Source of the DNA: Rodentibacter haemolyticus
Lineage (GTDB): Bacteria; Pseudomonadota; Gammaproteobacteria; Enterobacterales; Pasteurellaceae
Assembly: GCF_015356115.1 (NCBI RefSeq)
Contig: NZ_CP063056.1
Coordinates: forward strand, 1,674,001 to 1,738,000
DNA: 64,000 nt
Direction: 5' to 3'
In this document: positions 18,927 to 28,318 of the stretch, piece by piece
How positions within the stretch are numbered: position 1 is the first letter of the stretch
Layout of the letters: each line of letters starts with the position of its first letter
Translations under genes and position numbers: made by a program
Notes under the pieces: generated by a model
The model's input: only the letters and a program-made list of their open reading frames with translations
What the model was told of the DNA's origin: nothing
The model's database searches: none

Positions 18927-19781
18927 ATGATTATAAAAATGCTTGCAAAACTGACCGCACTTACAGTTATTGTGGTACTGAGTATTTTACCCGTTCAAGC
19001 CAAAAATGATCCTTATAATCAATATGGTATTAAAGGTGCAAGTCTTACCCGTACAACCCCTGTGAGTTCATCAACAAATTATACGGTGAATGGTAAAACC
19101 TATACAACTTACAGCCACAGCAAAGCAAAAGAATATTCAAAACAAGGCACGGCAAGCTATTATCACCGTAAATTCCACGGTCGCCGTACTTCAAACGGTG
19201 AAACATATAATTCCGCGCTTTACACGGCGGCACATAAAACCTTACCTTTAAATTCCTATGCTTTAGTGACGAATTTGCATAATAATCGTAAAACCATTGT
19301 TCGGATAAATGATCGCGGTCCTTTTAGTCGAGGACGAATCATTGATTTATCTTATGCGGCGGCAAAAGAAATAGGTTTGATTGCAAGAGGTGTCGGACAG
19401 GTAAAAGTTGAAGCGTTGCATATTTCTCCGAAGGGACGCATTTCCGGTGCAGGAACGAAAACGCTGGCAAAATATGCGAAAACACAAGCCGCATCGGATC
19501 GACTGGTAAATTCGGAAAAAAAAATTCTCGTAAACGAGCCAGAAGTGCCCAAAGAGCAATATCGGCTAAAAATGTTGGATTTACCAAGCAAAAAATACGC
19601 AAATGATTTAATCACCCGTTTGGCATTAGACAATGTAAATATTGAAGTCAATCAGCGTAATGGACGGTATGAACTCCATTTAGGACCGGTGGCAGATAAA
19701 CAGGTTATTGCGAAATTAAAATCAAAATTACAAAAAATGGCTAATGGTAATCCATTAATCGTTTATACTTATAAAAACTAA
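18927..19781 (+). CDS. rlpA: septal ring/peptidoglycan lytic protein RlpA family
   Basis: This 284-residue RlpA-family protein has an N-terminal signal sequence ending LPVQA (about residues 21-25). The double-psi beta-barrel domain follows (GTASYYHRKFHGRRTSNGE, then VRINDRGPFSRGRIIDLS). The C-terminal SPOR domain of about 75 residues should bind denuded glycan at the septum. RlpA of Pseudomonas is a lytic transglycosylase for glycans lacking stem peptides. Oddly, the predicted protein contains no cysteine, so it cannot be a lipoprotein like classical RlpA and is probably free in the periplasm. It sits between rodA and dacA, the usual context. Confidence 0.9.
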   Translation: MIIKMLAKLTALTVIVVLSILPVQAKNDPYNQYGIKGASLTRTTPVSSSTNYTVNGKTYTTYSHSKAKEYSKQGTASYYHRKFHGRRTSNGETYNSALYTAAHKTLPLNSYALVTNLHNNRKTIVRINDRGPFSRGRIIDLSYAAAKEIGLIARGVGQVKVEALHISPKGRISGAGTKTLAKYAKTQAASDRLVNSEKKILVNEPEVPKEQYRLKMLDLPSKKYANDLITRLALDNVNIEVNQRNGRYELHLGPVADKQVIAKLKSKLQKMANGNPLIVYTYKN

Positions 19782-19802
19782 GCTATTTTTAAAGGAAATA
19801 CT

Positions 19803-20987
19803 ATGTTCAAGCAATGTGCTAAATTCAAAAAACTCGCGCTTATCTCCGGATTGATTTCGGCATCAACGTTTGTTTCTGCGACAGATATGCAATATGGCGT
19901 GACTCCTCCGGAAGTAAATGCGCAAACCTATATTTTAATGGATTATCATTCCGGTGCGGTGCTTGCGGCGTTAAATCCGGATCAACGTCAGTATCCGGCA
20001 TCACTCACTAAAATGATGACCAGTTATGTTGTCGGCCAAGCCTTAAAGCAAGGCAAAATCCATAATACGGATATGGTTACCATTGGCGAAAGCGCTTGGG
20101 GACGTAATTTTCCGGATTCTTCCAAGATGTTCTTAAATCTTAATCAACAAGTTTCCGTTGAAGACTTAAACAAAGGCGTGATTATCGTTTCAGGTAATGA
20201 TGCGTGCGTAGCTTTGGCTGAACATATTTCGGGCACGGTATTAAATTTCGTTGATACGATGAATAAATACGCTCAACAATTCGGTTTAAAAAATACCAAC
20301 TTCACCACGCCGCACGGATTAGACGATCCGAATCAATATTCAACGGCTCGTGATATGGCAATTATTGGTACGCATATTATTCGTGATTTGCCGGAAGAAT
20401 ATAAAATCTACGCACAAAAAGATTTTACTTTTAATAAAATCAAACAACCTAATCGTAATGGTTTATTGTGGGATAAAACAATGAATGTGGACGGAATGAA
20501 AACCGGACATACGAGTAAAGCGGGTTACAATCTAGTGGCTTCGGCAACCAATCCAAGCAATATGCGTTTAATTTCCGTCGTGATGGGGGTACCGACTTAC
20601 AAAGGTCGTGAGGTGGAAAGTAAAAAATTATTGCAGTGGGGATTTGCGAAGTTTGAAACCTTAAAAACCCTTGAAGCCAATAAAGAAATTTCGGAACAAT
20701 CGGTTTATTATGGTGATCAAGGTAAAGTGAAACTGGGCGTGCTGCAAGATAGCTTTATTACCGTGCCAAAAGGCAGACAGTCCGAATTAAAAGCGCGTTA
20801 TGAATTGGATAATAAATACTTACAAGCACCTTTGGCGAAAGGGCAAGTTGTGGGGAAAGTCATTTATCAACTTGACGGCAAAGATGTGGCAGCAGTGAAT
20901 TTACAAGTGATGAGTGAAGTGAAAGAAGGCGGAATATTTGGCAACGCTTGGGATTGGTTAGTCTTAACCGTCAAAAGCCTTTTCTAA
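19803..20987 (+). CDS. dacA: D-alanyl-D-alanine carboxypeptidase PBP5
   Basis: DacA (394 residues) removes the terminal D-alanine from peptidoglycan pentapeptides. A signal peptide (about residues 1-26) ends near FVSATD. The catalytic SLTKMM (S-x-x-K) is followed by the second motif VSGNDAC (SGN) and the third MKTGHTSKAGYN (KTG). The C-terminal beta-rich domain ends with an amphipathic anchor (NAWDWLVLTVKSLF) that holds the enzyme to the outer face of the inner membrane. The gene follows rlpA by 21 bases with an AAAGGAAA ribosome-binding site and belongs to the same wall-elongation cluster. Confidence 0.96.
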   Translation: MFKQCAKFKKLALISGLISASTFVSATDMQYGVTPPEVNAQTYILMDYHSGAVLAALNPDQRQYPASLTKMMTSYVVGQALKQGKIHNTDMVTIGESAWGRNFPDSSKMFLNLNQQVSVEDLNKGVIIVSGNDACVALAEHISGTVLNFVDTMNKYAQQFGLKNTNFTTPHGLDDPNQYSTARDMAIIGTHIIRDLPEEYKIYAQKDFTFNKIKQPNRNGLLWDKTMNVDGMKTGHTSKAGYNLVASATNPSNMRLISVVMGVPTYKGREVESKKLLQWGFAKFETLKTLEANKEISEQSVYYGDQGKVKLGVLQDSFITVPKGRQSELKARYELDNKYLQAPLAKGQVVGKVIYQLDGKDVAAVNLQVMSEVKEGGIFGNAWDWLVLTVKSLF

Positions 20988-21019
20988 AACACCTTGAAAT
21001 ATGACCGCACTTCCCCATC

Positions 21020-21065
21020 TATAGTGCAGTCTATCGTCTTAGTAAATTAAATTTAATTCACTATA
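21020..21065. repeat. short degenerate Correia-like element
   Basis: TATAGTG at 21020 and TTCACTATA ending at 21065 form inverted ends around AT-rich sequence (AAATTAAATTTAATT). The ends match those of the fuller elements at 22057-22159 and 28319-28406, but the internal core is missing, so this is at best a deleted copy. Confidence 0.4.
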
Positions 21066-21121
21066 AAAATCGGGCAGGTTTGAAATCTGCCCTTTATCTC
21101 ATTCAAAAACAAGGAAAAATA

Positions 21122-21400
21122 ATGGCAACCGAACAAGATTACGAAAAACTGAAAGAATTAATGGAATTTCCTGCGGCAATGACTTTTAAAGTCGCCGGAG
21201 TAAATCGTGAAAATCTGGCTCAAGATTTAATCTCGGTGGTTCAAAAATATCTACCGGGTGATTACATTCCAAAAGAAAAACGAAGCAGTAAAGGCACTTA
21301 CAACTCCGTTTCCATTGATGTTGTGGCACAGAATTTTGAACAAGTAGAAACTCTTTATAAAGAACTCGCCAAAGTTGAAGGCGTGAAAATGGTTATTTAA
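21122..21400 (+). CDS. ybeD: DUF493/UPF0250 family protein YbeD
   Basis: This 92-residue YbeD-family protein starts at the ATG at 21122 after AAGGAAAA; a longer reading from 21080 runs through repeat sequence and is rejected. The conserved ELMEFPAAMTFKVAGVNRE opens the protein and the fold is a small ferredoxin-like ACT-type sandwich in the E. coli homologue. The molecular role is not established, but the gene nearly always lies between dacA and lipB, as here. The lipB ATG follows its stop by 2 bases, so both are probably translated together. Confidence 0.9.
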   Translation: MATEQDYEKLKELMEFPAAMTFKVAGVNRENLAQDLISVVQKYLPGDYIPKEKRSSKGTYNSVSIDVVAQNFEQVETLYKELAKVEGVKMVI

Positions 21401-21402
21401 TA

Positions 21403-22044
21403 ATGGCGGCATTACCTCTTATTGTTCACCAACTGGGGTTGCGTGATTATCAAGAAATTTGGCATAAAATGCAGGCGTTTACCGATAACCGCACTGCCGA
21501 AACCACAGATGAGATTTGGCTGGTGGAACACCCGTCCGTCTTTACACAAGGGCAAGCCGGTAAACCGGAACATTTGTTGCAAACCGGTATAATTCCGGTA
21601 GTGCAATCGGATCGGGGGGGACAGATAACCTATCATGGCCCCGGTCAGCAAGTGATGTATGTATTGATCGATATTCGTCGCCATAAAGATCTCAATGTTC
21701 GCCGATTAGTGACCGCACTTGAACAATCCGTGGTGAAGACCTTGGCTGATTATGGCATAGAAGGCTATCCTAAAGCTGATGCGCCGGGCGTATATATTGA
21801 CGGTAAGAAAATCTGCTCTTTAGGATTGCGTATCCGTAAAGGCTGCTCTTTCCACGGTTTGGCATTCAATATTAATATGGATCTTAACCCCTTTCATTTT
21901 ATTAATCCTTGTGGTTATGCCGGTTTAGAGATGTGTCAATTAGCGGATTTTATTGATAAAAATGAGGCGACTTTGGATAAGGTTTCACCAAAATTAATTA
22001 AACACTTTGCCGAACTTTTGGGCTATAATGTCACAAATTTTTAA
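21403..22044 (+). CDS. lipB: octanoyl-ACP:protein N-octanoyltransferase LipB
   Basis: LipB (213 residues) moves octanoate from acyl carrier protein to the lipoyl domains of 2-oxoacid dehydrogenases and the glycine cleavage H protein, the first step of lipoate synthesis. Seen are the substrate loop GGQITYHGPGQQVMYVLID (about residues 69-87), the lysine segment KICSLGLRIRKGCSFHGLAF, and the catalytic cysteine in NPCGYAG. Length is normal. The product is used by LipA, encoded 152 bases downstream. A Hin-type uptake signal is embedded in frame at about 21713. Confidence 0.95.
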   Translation: MAALPLIVHQLGLRDYQEIWHKMQAFTDNRTAETTDEIWLVEHPSVFTQGQAGKPEHLLQTGIIPVVQSDRGGQITYHGPGQQVMYVLIDIRRHKDLNVRRLVTALEQSVVKTLADYGIEGYPKADAPGVYIDGKKICSLGLRIRKGCSFHGLAFNINMDLNPFHFINPCGYAGLEMCQLADFIDKNEATLDKVSPKLIKHFAELLGYNVTNF

Positions 22045-22056
22045 CATTTAACGAAC

Positions 22057-22159
22057 TGTAGTGAATTAAATGAAAACGGCAACAAACTGCAAGCCGAAGG
22101 CAGTACAAGTAGTACGGTGAGGCACTGCAATGGACGTTTTTTTAATTTTATTTACTATA
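22057..22159. repeat. Correia-like miniature inverted-repeat element
   Basis: The 103-base lipB-lipA gap segment begins TGTAGTGAATTAAAT and ends AATTTTATTTACTATA, imperfect inverted ends. Its core contains GGCAGTACAAGTAGTACGG followed by GCACTGCAA. The layout resembles Neisseria Correia elements (TATAGTG ends and a CAGTACAAATAGTACGG core) and a second copy lies at 28319-28406. Confidence 0.65.
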
Positions 22160-22196
22160 AAGTGCCTGTATCAGGCATTTTTCTTTAGGAAGAACT

Positions 22197-23159
22197 ATGT
22201 CAACGCCATTTAAAATGGAGCGCGGCGTCAAATATCGTGATGCGGCAAAAACGTCAATTATCCCGGTAAAAAATATTGATCCGAACCAAGAACTATTGAA
22301 AAAACCGGAATGGATGAAAATCAAATTACCGGCAAGTTCACTCAAAATTGAAAGTATTAAGAAGGGAATGCGCCGTCACGGGCTGCATTCTGTGTGTGAA
22401 GAAGCCTCCTGCCCGAACTTGCACGAATGCTTTAACCACGGCACGGCGACCTTTATGATTTTGGGCGCAATCTGTACACGCCGTTGCCCGTTCTGTGATG
22501 TCGCCCACGGCAAACCTTTACCGCCTGATCCGGAAGAACCGCGCAAACTTGCCGAAACCATTCAGGATATGAAATTAAAATATGTGGTGATTACTTCTGT
22601 GGATCGTGATGATTTGCCTGATCGTGGTGCGGGGCATTTTGCGGAATGTGTAAAAGAGGTTCGTGCCTTAAATCCGGGAATTAAAATCGAGATTTTGGTA
22701 CCGGATTTCCGAGGACGTATTTCCCAGGCTTTGGAGAAATTGAAAGATAATCCACCGGATGTGTTTAACCATAATCTTGAAAATGTCCCACGTTTGTATA
22801 AAGAAATTCGACCGGGTGCGGATTATGAATGGTCGTTGAAATTACTTCGTGAATTTAAAGAAATGTTTCCAGATATCCCAACAAAATCAGGATTGATGGT
22901 GGGGTTAGGGGAAACGAACGAAGAAATTTTGCAAGTTATGCAAGATTTACGTGCCAATGGCGTAACAATGTTGACGCTTGGTCAGTATCTACAGCCAAGT
23001 CGTCATCATCTAGCTGTTGCCCGTTATGTACCTCCGGCGGAGTTTGATGAATTCCGTGAAAAAGCAAACGTGATGGGATTCGAACACGCAGCTTGCGGAC
23101 CCTTTGTTCGTTCCTCTTATCATGCCGATTTACAGGCAAGCGGTGGACTCGTTAAATAA
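22197..23159 (+). CDS. lipA: lipoyl synthase LipA
   Basis: LipA (320 residues) is a radical SAM enzyme that inserts two sulfurs into protein-bound octanoate. Both Fe-S cluster motifs are visible: CEEASCPNLHEC (auxiliary cluster, about residues 66-77) and CTRRCPFCDVAHG (the C-x3-C-x2-C radical SAM cluster). GLMVGLGETNEEI and TLGQYLQPSRHHL also match the family. The ATG has an AGGAAG site 5 bases upstream. A repeat element lies just before it, so its 5' leader may be affected by that element. Confidence 0.96.
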   Translation: MSTPFKMERGVKYRDAAKTSIIPVKNIDPNQELLKKPEWMKIKLPASSLKIESIKKGMRRHGLHSVCEEASCPNLHECFNHGTATFMILGAICTRRCPFCDVAHGKPLPPDPEEPRKLAETIQDMKLKYVVITSVDRDDLPDRGAGHFAECVKEVRALNPGIKIEILVPDFRGRISQALEKLKDNPPDVFNHNLENVPRLYKEIRPGADYEWSLKLLREFKEMFPDIPTKSGLMVGLGETNEEILQVMQDLRANGVTMLTLGQYLQPSRHHLAVARYVPPAEFDEFREKANVMGFEHAACGPFVRSSYHADLQASGGLVK

Positions 23160-23270
23160 AAAATCGAATTAAAGAATTTCATAACTCGCTGAAGTCGTTT
23201 CTTGTTTCTTCTCCATAGATGGAACAAGATTTTAAAAACGTTGCTTTTTATGACCGCACTTTAGGAATGA

Positions 23271-23304
23271 AAAATGGGTTATTTCAACAGAAATAACCCA
23301 TTTT
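23271..23304. terminator. bidirectional terminator between lipA and yidE
   Basis: AAAATGGGTTATTTC (23271-23285) pairs with GAAATAACCCATTTT (23290-23304) around a short loop. It separates convergent genes and has A and T runs on both sides, so it can stop both transcripts. Confidence 0.8.
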
Positions 23305-23312
23305 GTTATGAT

Positions 23313-24968
23313 TTAAACCGTCCAAAGTAATACGGCTAAAAGTTGCGGTGAGATAATTCTTAAGAACATCACGAGGGGATAAACCGTTGCGTAAGATAGG
23401 GAAGCCGCTCCGTTATCCTCTTTAATTTCGTTAGCAAATGCAAGAGCCGGAGGATCTGTCATTGAACCGGCAAGTAAGCCGCAAATGCTGAGATAATTTA
23501 GTTTGGCGTATAAGCGAGCGATAACGCCGACAATCATTAATGGAATGAAGGTGATGAAAATCCCATAGCCCATCCACTCTAGCCCCTTACCATTGATGAG
23601 CGTATCCATAAAATTTCCTCCGGATTTTAACCCCACCACAGCGAGGAAAAGCACAATGCCGATTTCGCGTAAGGCAAGGTTGGCACTTGGCGGCATAAAC
23701 CAATAGAGTTTTCCGATACTGCCGATTCGGGCAAGAATAAGTGCGACAACAAGCGGCCCACCGGCTAAACCGAGTTTAAGTGCCACCGGGAAACCCGGGA
23801 TATAGAACGGAATAGAACCCAGTAATACGCCAAGCCCAATACCGATAAAGACAGGAAGCATTTGTACTTGCAAGAGTTTTTGTTGAGCATTACCGATAAC
23901 GGAAATGGCTTGATTTAATATATCGGTACGCCCCACCATATGCAACACATCACCGAATTGCAATGTGGTATTGCCGCTTGGTACAAGCTCAATTCCCGCA
24001 CGGTTTAAACGGGAAATAACCACACCGTATTTTTGATGAACGTTGAGTGTTCGGATTTTCTTCCCGAGAACTTTTTCATTTGTGACGACTACACGTTCTG
24101 CACGAATTTCGCCGCTTGTAGACATCGCAGGCATATCTACTTTATCGCCGATGATTAAGTGCATTTTTCTAAGCGCGTTGGCATCACCGACTAAGTGGAG
24201 TACATCATCAAGCTGAATTTTCGTATCCGCTTTGGGTACGATAACATCTTCCCCGCGCTTTAAGCGGGAACAAACGACATCTTCATCATCAAATCCGGGG
24301 ATTTCAATTAAGGTGAGTCCATCTAGGTTATGATTGGTAATTTTGATTGAACTTGTATGTAAACTTTCTTTGTCCTGTCCTGTTTCTTTATTAAAACGGT
24401 TCGCTTCTTCTTCAATTTTAATTCTAAAGAAGAGACGAATGAGCCACATAGCAAGCAAAATCCCGCAAATGCCGAAAGGGTATGCCATAGCATAAGCCAT
24501 CCCCATGGTGGAAGTAACATGAGTGAGCCCTAATTCGCTTAAGATTTGTTGCCCTGCCCCTAATGAAGGCGTATTTGTTACCGCACCGGAATAAATCCCT
24601 AATGCGATATCTAACGGCACATCAATCGCTTTGGTAAGCACGACCACTGAAAGCGAGCCGAGCACAACAATTAAAATTGCAAGCAGATTGAGTTTTAATC
24701 CTGATTTTCTTAGCGAAGCAAAAAAACCGGGACCAACCTGAATCCCAATGGTATAAACGAATAAAATCAAGCCGAATTCTTGGATAAAATGTAAGGTGTG
24801 CGAATCAAGCAAAATGCCGTATTGATTGGTAAAATGCGCAACAATAATGCCGCCGAACAGCACTCCACCAATACCCAACCCCACACCTTTTATCTTCCAA
24901 TGCCCAATCCATAAGCCGATTACGGCAACAAGGGCAAGCAGACTAATCGTGATTGCAATATCACTCAT
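23313..24968 (-). CDS. yidE: YidE/AspT-family putative transporter
   Basis: This 551-residue membrane protein matches the AspT/YidE/YbjL antiporter family. Each half has about five transmembrane segments, and two RCK-C (TrkA-C) regulatory domains lie between them (about residues 200-365). The N-terminal GIGGVLFGGIIVAHF, the FVYTIGIQVGPGFFASLR signature and SGAVTNTPSLGAGQQ (about residues 129-143) are typical. The late CGLLAGSMTDPPALAFAN repeats the same idea in the second half. The E. coli homologue has no established substrate, so I give none. AAGGGG precedes the start. It is convergent with lipA and sits before the mre genes, as in H. influenzae. Confidence 0.85.
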   Translation of the reverse strand: MSDIAITISLLALVAVIGLWIGHWKIKGVGLGIGGVLFGGIIVAHFTNQYGILLDSHTLHFIQEFGLILFVYTIGIQVGPGFFASLRKSGLKLNLLAILIVVLGSLSVVVLTKAIDVPLDIALGIYSGAVTNTPSLGAGQQILSELGLTHVTSTMGMAYAMAYPFGICGILLAMWLIRLFFRIKIEEEANRFNKETGQDKESLHTSSIKITNHNLDGLTLIEIPGFDDEDVVCSRLKRGEDVIVPKADTKIQLDDVLHLVGDANALRKMHLIIGDKVDMPAMSTSGEIRAERVVVTNEKVLGKKIRTLNVHQKYGVVISRLNRAGIELVPSGNTTLQFGDVLHMVGRTDILNQAISVIGNAQQKLLQVQMLPVFIGIGLGVLLGSIPFYIPGFPVALKLGLAGGPLVVALILARIGSIGKLYWFMPPSANLALREIGIVLFLAVVGLKSGGNFMDTLINGKGLEWMGYGIFITFIPLMIVGVIARLYAKLNYLSICGLLAGSMTDPPALAFANEIKEDNGAASLSYATVYPLVMFLRIISPQLLAVLLWTV

Positions 24969-25122
24969 ATAAACCCCTTAAAGCTAATTTTAACTAGAAA
25001 TGATTATAACAACTTGATTTTCCGAAAGCTTAACGAAACTTAAAAAATGATAGATACATCACATTTTTTCTTGCTTAATCACAAACACTGCCTAAAATGA
25101 CCGCACTTTTAAATTTTTACGG

Positions 25123-25254
25123 TATTATGTATCAGTCGTACAAAGAGAGTTTTATATCCAATATTTATCGGGGGTAGGGTATGTTAAGCTTTGCGTAACG
25201 CACCATTTCATCATTAAACTCTCTATTGTCGCGTTACGGCTTCGCCTAACGCAC
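25123..25254 (+). repeat. dispersed intergenic repeat, copy A
   Basis: This lies in the 340-base gap between yidE and the ABC transporter gene. It shares, in order, TATTATGT, TATCAGT, CAAAGAGA-TTTTATAT, CAATATT, GTTAAGCTTTGCGTAAC and GCGTTACGGCTTCGCCTAACGC with the inverted copy at 37424-37548. The last block is close to a palindrome partner of the GCGTAACGCACC segment, so a hairpin is possible. Otherwise the gap shows only a Hin-type uptake signal (about 25098) and no gene. Confidence 0.7.
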
Positions 25255-25308
25255 TCCACGATGATTTGTACAAGTGTTACATAATACTGAATTTTTACGG
25301 ATGAATTT

Positions 25309-27096
25309 ATGGATTACGGACAAGAGGCGATGACCTCTCTTCTTTGGATTTTAAAAACGCTTGCGATTACAGCGGTCGTATTTAGTTTTGGGATTTTTTT
25401 ATTGGTGCGTTTTAGCCATTGGGGAAAACAATTTTGGATGTTTGCCGGCGGTTACCTTTCGCCAAAACGGAGTATCAAACCTTTATTCTTCTTTCTACTG
25501 ATTGTTGCGCTAACGCTTGTGAGTGTACGCGTCAGCTTAGTCTATTCCGAATGGTATAACAATATGTACACCTCATTGCAGGAATTTAACGAACCGGTTT
25601 TCTGGCAACAAATGGGGTTATTTGGTGTGATTGCAGCGAGTTCGGTTTCTATCTCGTTAGTGAGTTATTATATTGAACAACGTTTTGTTATTGGTTGGAT
25701 TACTTGGCTGAATGATGAACTCGCCAATAAATGGATGACAAACCGAGCTTATTACAAAACACAGTATCTTTCTGCGAACTTAGATAACCCCGATCAACGA
25801 ATCCAACAAGATGTGCAATCTTATGTAAAAACCACGCTTTCTTTAAGTACGGGCGTGATTGATGCCGTGACGTCAATTATCTCCTATACCATTATACTGT
25901 GGGGATTGGCTGGACCAATGATGGTGCTTGGCGTGGAAATTCCACATATGATGGTGTTCTTGGTTTTCGGTTATGTGATTTTTACCACATTAATTGCATT
26001 TTGGCTTGGTCGTCCATTGATTAATTTAAACTTTGCGAATGAACGTCTAAACGCTAATTACCGTTATTCTCTTATTCGCATCAAAGAATATGCCGAAAGT
26101 ATCGCATTTTATGCCGGTGAGAAAGTGGAGCAAAATCACTTATATCGTCAGTTTCGCGCTGTGATAAATAATATGTGGACGATTGTTTATCGAACCTTAA
26201 AATTCTCCGGTTTTAACCTTGTGGTGAGCCAAGTTTCCGTGGTGTTTCCGTTGCTGATTCAAGTCGGACGTTACTTTGAGAAACAAATTAAATTGGGCGA
26301 TTTAATGCAAACCCTGCAAGTGTTCGGACAGCTACATTCCAATCTTTCCTTCTTTCGTAATACCTATGATAATTTCGCCGGTTATAAAGCGACGCTTGAT
26401 CGTTTAACCGGCTTTAGCTACGCCATTGATATGGCAAACCGTGAATCAAAAACAGATATTCAACCTCACGAAAGTGACGTGATTTTCGAACATTTGAGTA
26501 TTAAAAATCCTTTTGGTCGCACCTTGATTAATGATCTGAATCTTCGCTTGCCAAAAGGTTCTCACCTTTTAATTCAAGGTGATTCCGGCGTAGGGAAAAC
26601 CACGTTATTACGTACCGCTGCAGGGCTGTGGTCTTACTCTTTAGGAAAAGTATATTGCCCGCAAGAACAACTTTTTCTTTCACAGAAACCCTATTTACCG
26701 CAAGGTAATGTATTGGCGGCTTTGGCTTATCCTAAAAATGTCGAAGAAATTGACCGCACTTTGGTGGAAGAAACCTTGCGTAAAGTTCAGCTTGGGCATT
26801 TGCTGGATCGTCTGGAACAAGAGCAAGACTGGACGCGTATTCTTTCTTTGGGTGAACAACAACGGCTGGCATTTGCACGTTTATTGTTACACAAGCCGAA
26901 AGTCGCATTTTTAGATGAGGCGACTGCGAGCATGGATGAAGGCTTGGAAGAAGCGATGTATCGCTTACTCAGAAAGGAATTGCCGACAATGACAATAATT
27001 AGTGTAGGACATCGTTCCACGTTAAAAACTTTCCATCAGTTGCAGTTGCATATTTCAAATAACGGAGAATGGCTGCTGGCTGAAATCTCCGAATAA
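25309..27096 (+). CDS. SbmA/YddA-type ABC transporter, fused membrane and ATPase domains
   Basis: This 595-residue half-transporter has an N-terminal membrane domain of the ABC_membrane_2/SbmA-BacA type. It carries about six hydrophobic segments in residues 15-330 and the segment RVSLVYSEWYNNMYTSLQ, which resembles SbmA. The C-terminal ATPase domain has Walker A GDSGVGKTTLLR, the signature LSLGEQQRLAFARLLL, and Walker B KVAFLDEATASMD. The E. coli homologue YddA is of unknown substrate, while SbmA imports peptides; either direction is possible here. The closest H. influenzae gene sits in the same place before mreB. The Shine-Dalgarno is weak (ACGGAT). Confidence 0.82.
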   Translation: MDYGQEAMTSLLWILKTLAITAVVFSFGIFLLVRFSHWGKQFWMFAGGYLSPKRSIKPLFFFLLIVALTLVSVRVSLVYSEWYNNMYTSLQEFNEPVFWQQMGLFGVIAASSVSISLVSYYIEQRFVIGWITWLNDELANKWMTNRAYYKTQYLSANLDNPDQRIQQDVQSYVKTTLSLSTGVIDAVTSIISYTIILWGLAGPMMVLGVEIPHMMVFLVFGYVIFTTLIAFWLGRPLINLNFANERLNANYRYSLIRIKEYAESIAFYAGEKVEQNHLYRQFRAVINNMWTIVYRTLKFSGFNLVVSQVSVVFPLLIQVGRYFEKQIKLGDLMQTLQVFGQLHSNLSFFRNTYDNFAGYKATLDRLTGFSYAIDMANRESKTDIQPHESDVIFEHLSIKNPFGRTLINDLNLRLPKGSHLLIQGDSGVGKTTLLRTAAGLWSYSLGKVYCPQEQLFLSQKPYLPQGNVLAALAYPKNVEEIDRTLVEETLRKVQLGHLLDRLEQEQDWTRILSLGEQQRLAFARLLLHKPKVAFLDEATASMDEGLEEAMYRLLRKELPTMTIISVGHRSTLKTFHQLQLHISNNGEWLLAEISE

Positions 27097-27251
27097 TTTC
27101 GATTGGAAAGTGCGGTCATTTTTGGGCTTGCTTTTAATGCTATTATGTAAAAGTACTATTATCCATAGCGATTTTTTGATACATTTAGCACAATTTTTTG
27201 TGCGATCCGGTATGGACAAGTTTTACATCAATTCAAATTAACGGAATTATT

Positions 27252-28307
27252 ATGTTATTTAAAAAAGTACGTGGTTTATTTTCAAATGATCTTTCAATTG
27301 ATTTAGGTACGGCGAATACGCTGATTTATGTGAAAGGTCAGGGCATCGTGTTAGATGAGCCTTCAGTCGTTGCGATTCGTCAAGATCGTATGGGGGCATA
27401 CAAAAGTATTGCGGCTGTCGGTAAAGAGGCGAAACAAATGTTGGGGCGTACGCCGAAAAGCATTGTGGCGATTCGACCGATGAAAGACGGTGTGATTGCA
27501 GATTTTTCCGTAACCGAAAAAATGCTGCAATATTTCATCAAACAAGTTCACAGCGGTAATTTTATGCGCCCAAGTCCGCGTGTGTTAGTTTGCGTGCCGG
27601 CAGGGGCAACCCAAGTAGAACGCCGTGCGATTAAAGAATCTGCATTAGGTGCGGGTGCACGTGAAGTCTATTTAATTGAAGAACCGATGGCTGCCGCAAT
27701 CGGTGCAAATTTACCGGTTTCCACGGCGATTGGCTCAATGGTGATCGATATCGGTGGCGGTACGACAGAGGTTGCCGTTATTTCCTTAAACGGTATCGTT
27801 TACTCCTCTTCTGTTCGTATCGGTGGCGACCGTTTTGATGAAGCGATCATTTCCTATGTGCGCCGTACATTCGGTTCCGTCATTGGTGAGCCGACCGCAG
27901 AACGCATCAAACATGAAATCGGAACGGCTTATATTCAAGAAGGTGACGAGATTTTAGAAATGGAAGTGCATGGTCATAATCTTGCAGAGGGTGCGCCACG
28001 CTCGTTTAAATTAACTTCTCGTGATGTTTTAGAAGCACTTCAACAGCCTTTAAACGGTATTGTTGCTGCGGTGCGTACCGCATTAGAAGAATGCCAGCCG
28101 GAACATGCCGCAGATATTTTCGAGCGTGGTATGGTGCTCACCGGTGGTGGTGCTTTATTGCGTAATATTGATATTTTGCTGACCAAAGAATGCGGCGTAC
28201 CTGCAATTGTCGCCGAAGAACCGCTCACCTGTGTGGCACGCGGTGGTGGTGAGGCGATCGAAATGATTGATATGCACGGCGGCGATATCTTTAGTGACGA
28301 AATCTAA
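27252..28307 (+). CDS. mreB: rod shape-determining protein MreB
   Basis: MreB (351 residues from ATG 27252) is the bacterial actin that positions the PBP2/RodA elongation machinery. The start MLFKKVRGLFSNDLSIDLG matches the family exactly; a reading from 27198 adds unrelated residues. Phosphate loops LSIDLGTANTLIYVKG and MVIDIGGGTTEVAVIS, and the adenosine segment GMVLTGGGALLRNID, are clear. It is the first of mreB-mreC-mreD. A Correia-like element and a paired uptake-signal hairpin in the mreB-mreC gap could partly uncouple mreB from the downstream genes. Confidence 0.97.
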   Translation: MLFKKVRGLFSNDLSIDLGTANTLIYVKGQGIVLDEPSVVAIRQDRMGAYKSIAAVGKEAKQMLGRTPKSIVAIRPMKDGVIADFSVTEKMLQYFIKQVHSGNFMRPSPRVLVCVPAGATQVERRAIKESALGAGAREVYLIEEPMAAAIGANLPVSTAIGSMVIDIGGGTTEVAVISLNGIVYSSSVRIGGDRFDEAIISYVRRTFGSVIGEPTAERIKHEIGTAYIQEGDEILEMEVHGHNLAEGAPRSFKLTSRDVLEALQQPLNGIVAAVRTALEECQPEHAADIFERGMVLTGGGALLRNIDILLTKECGVPAIVAEEPLTCVARGGGEAIEMIDMHGGDIFSDEI

Positions 28308-28318
28308 TTTATCATCAA

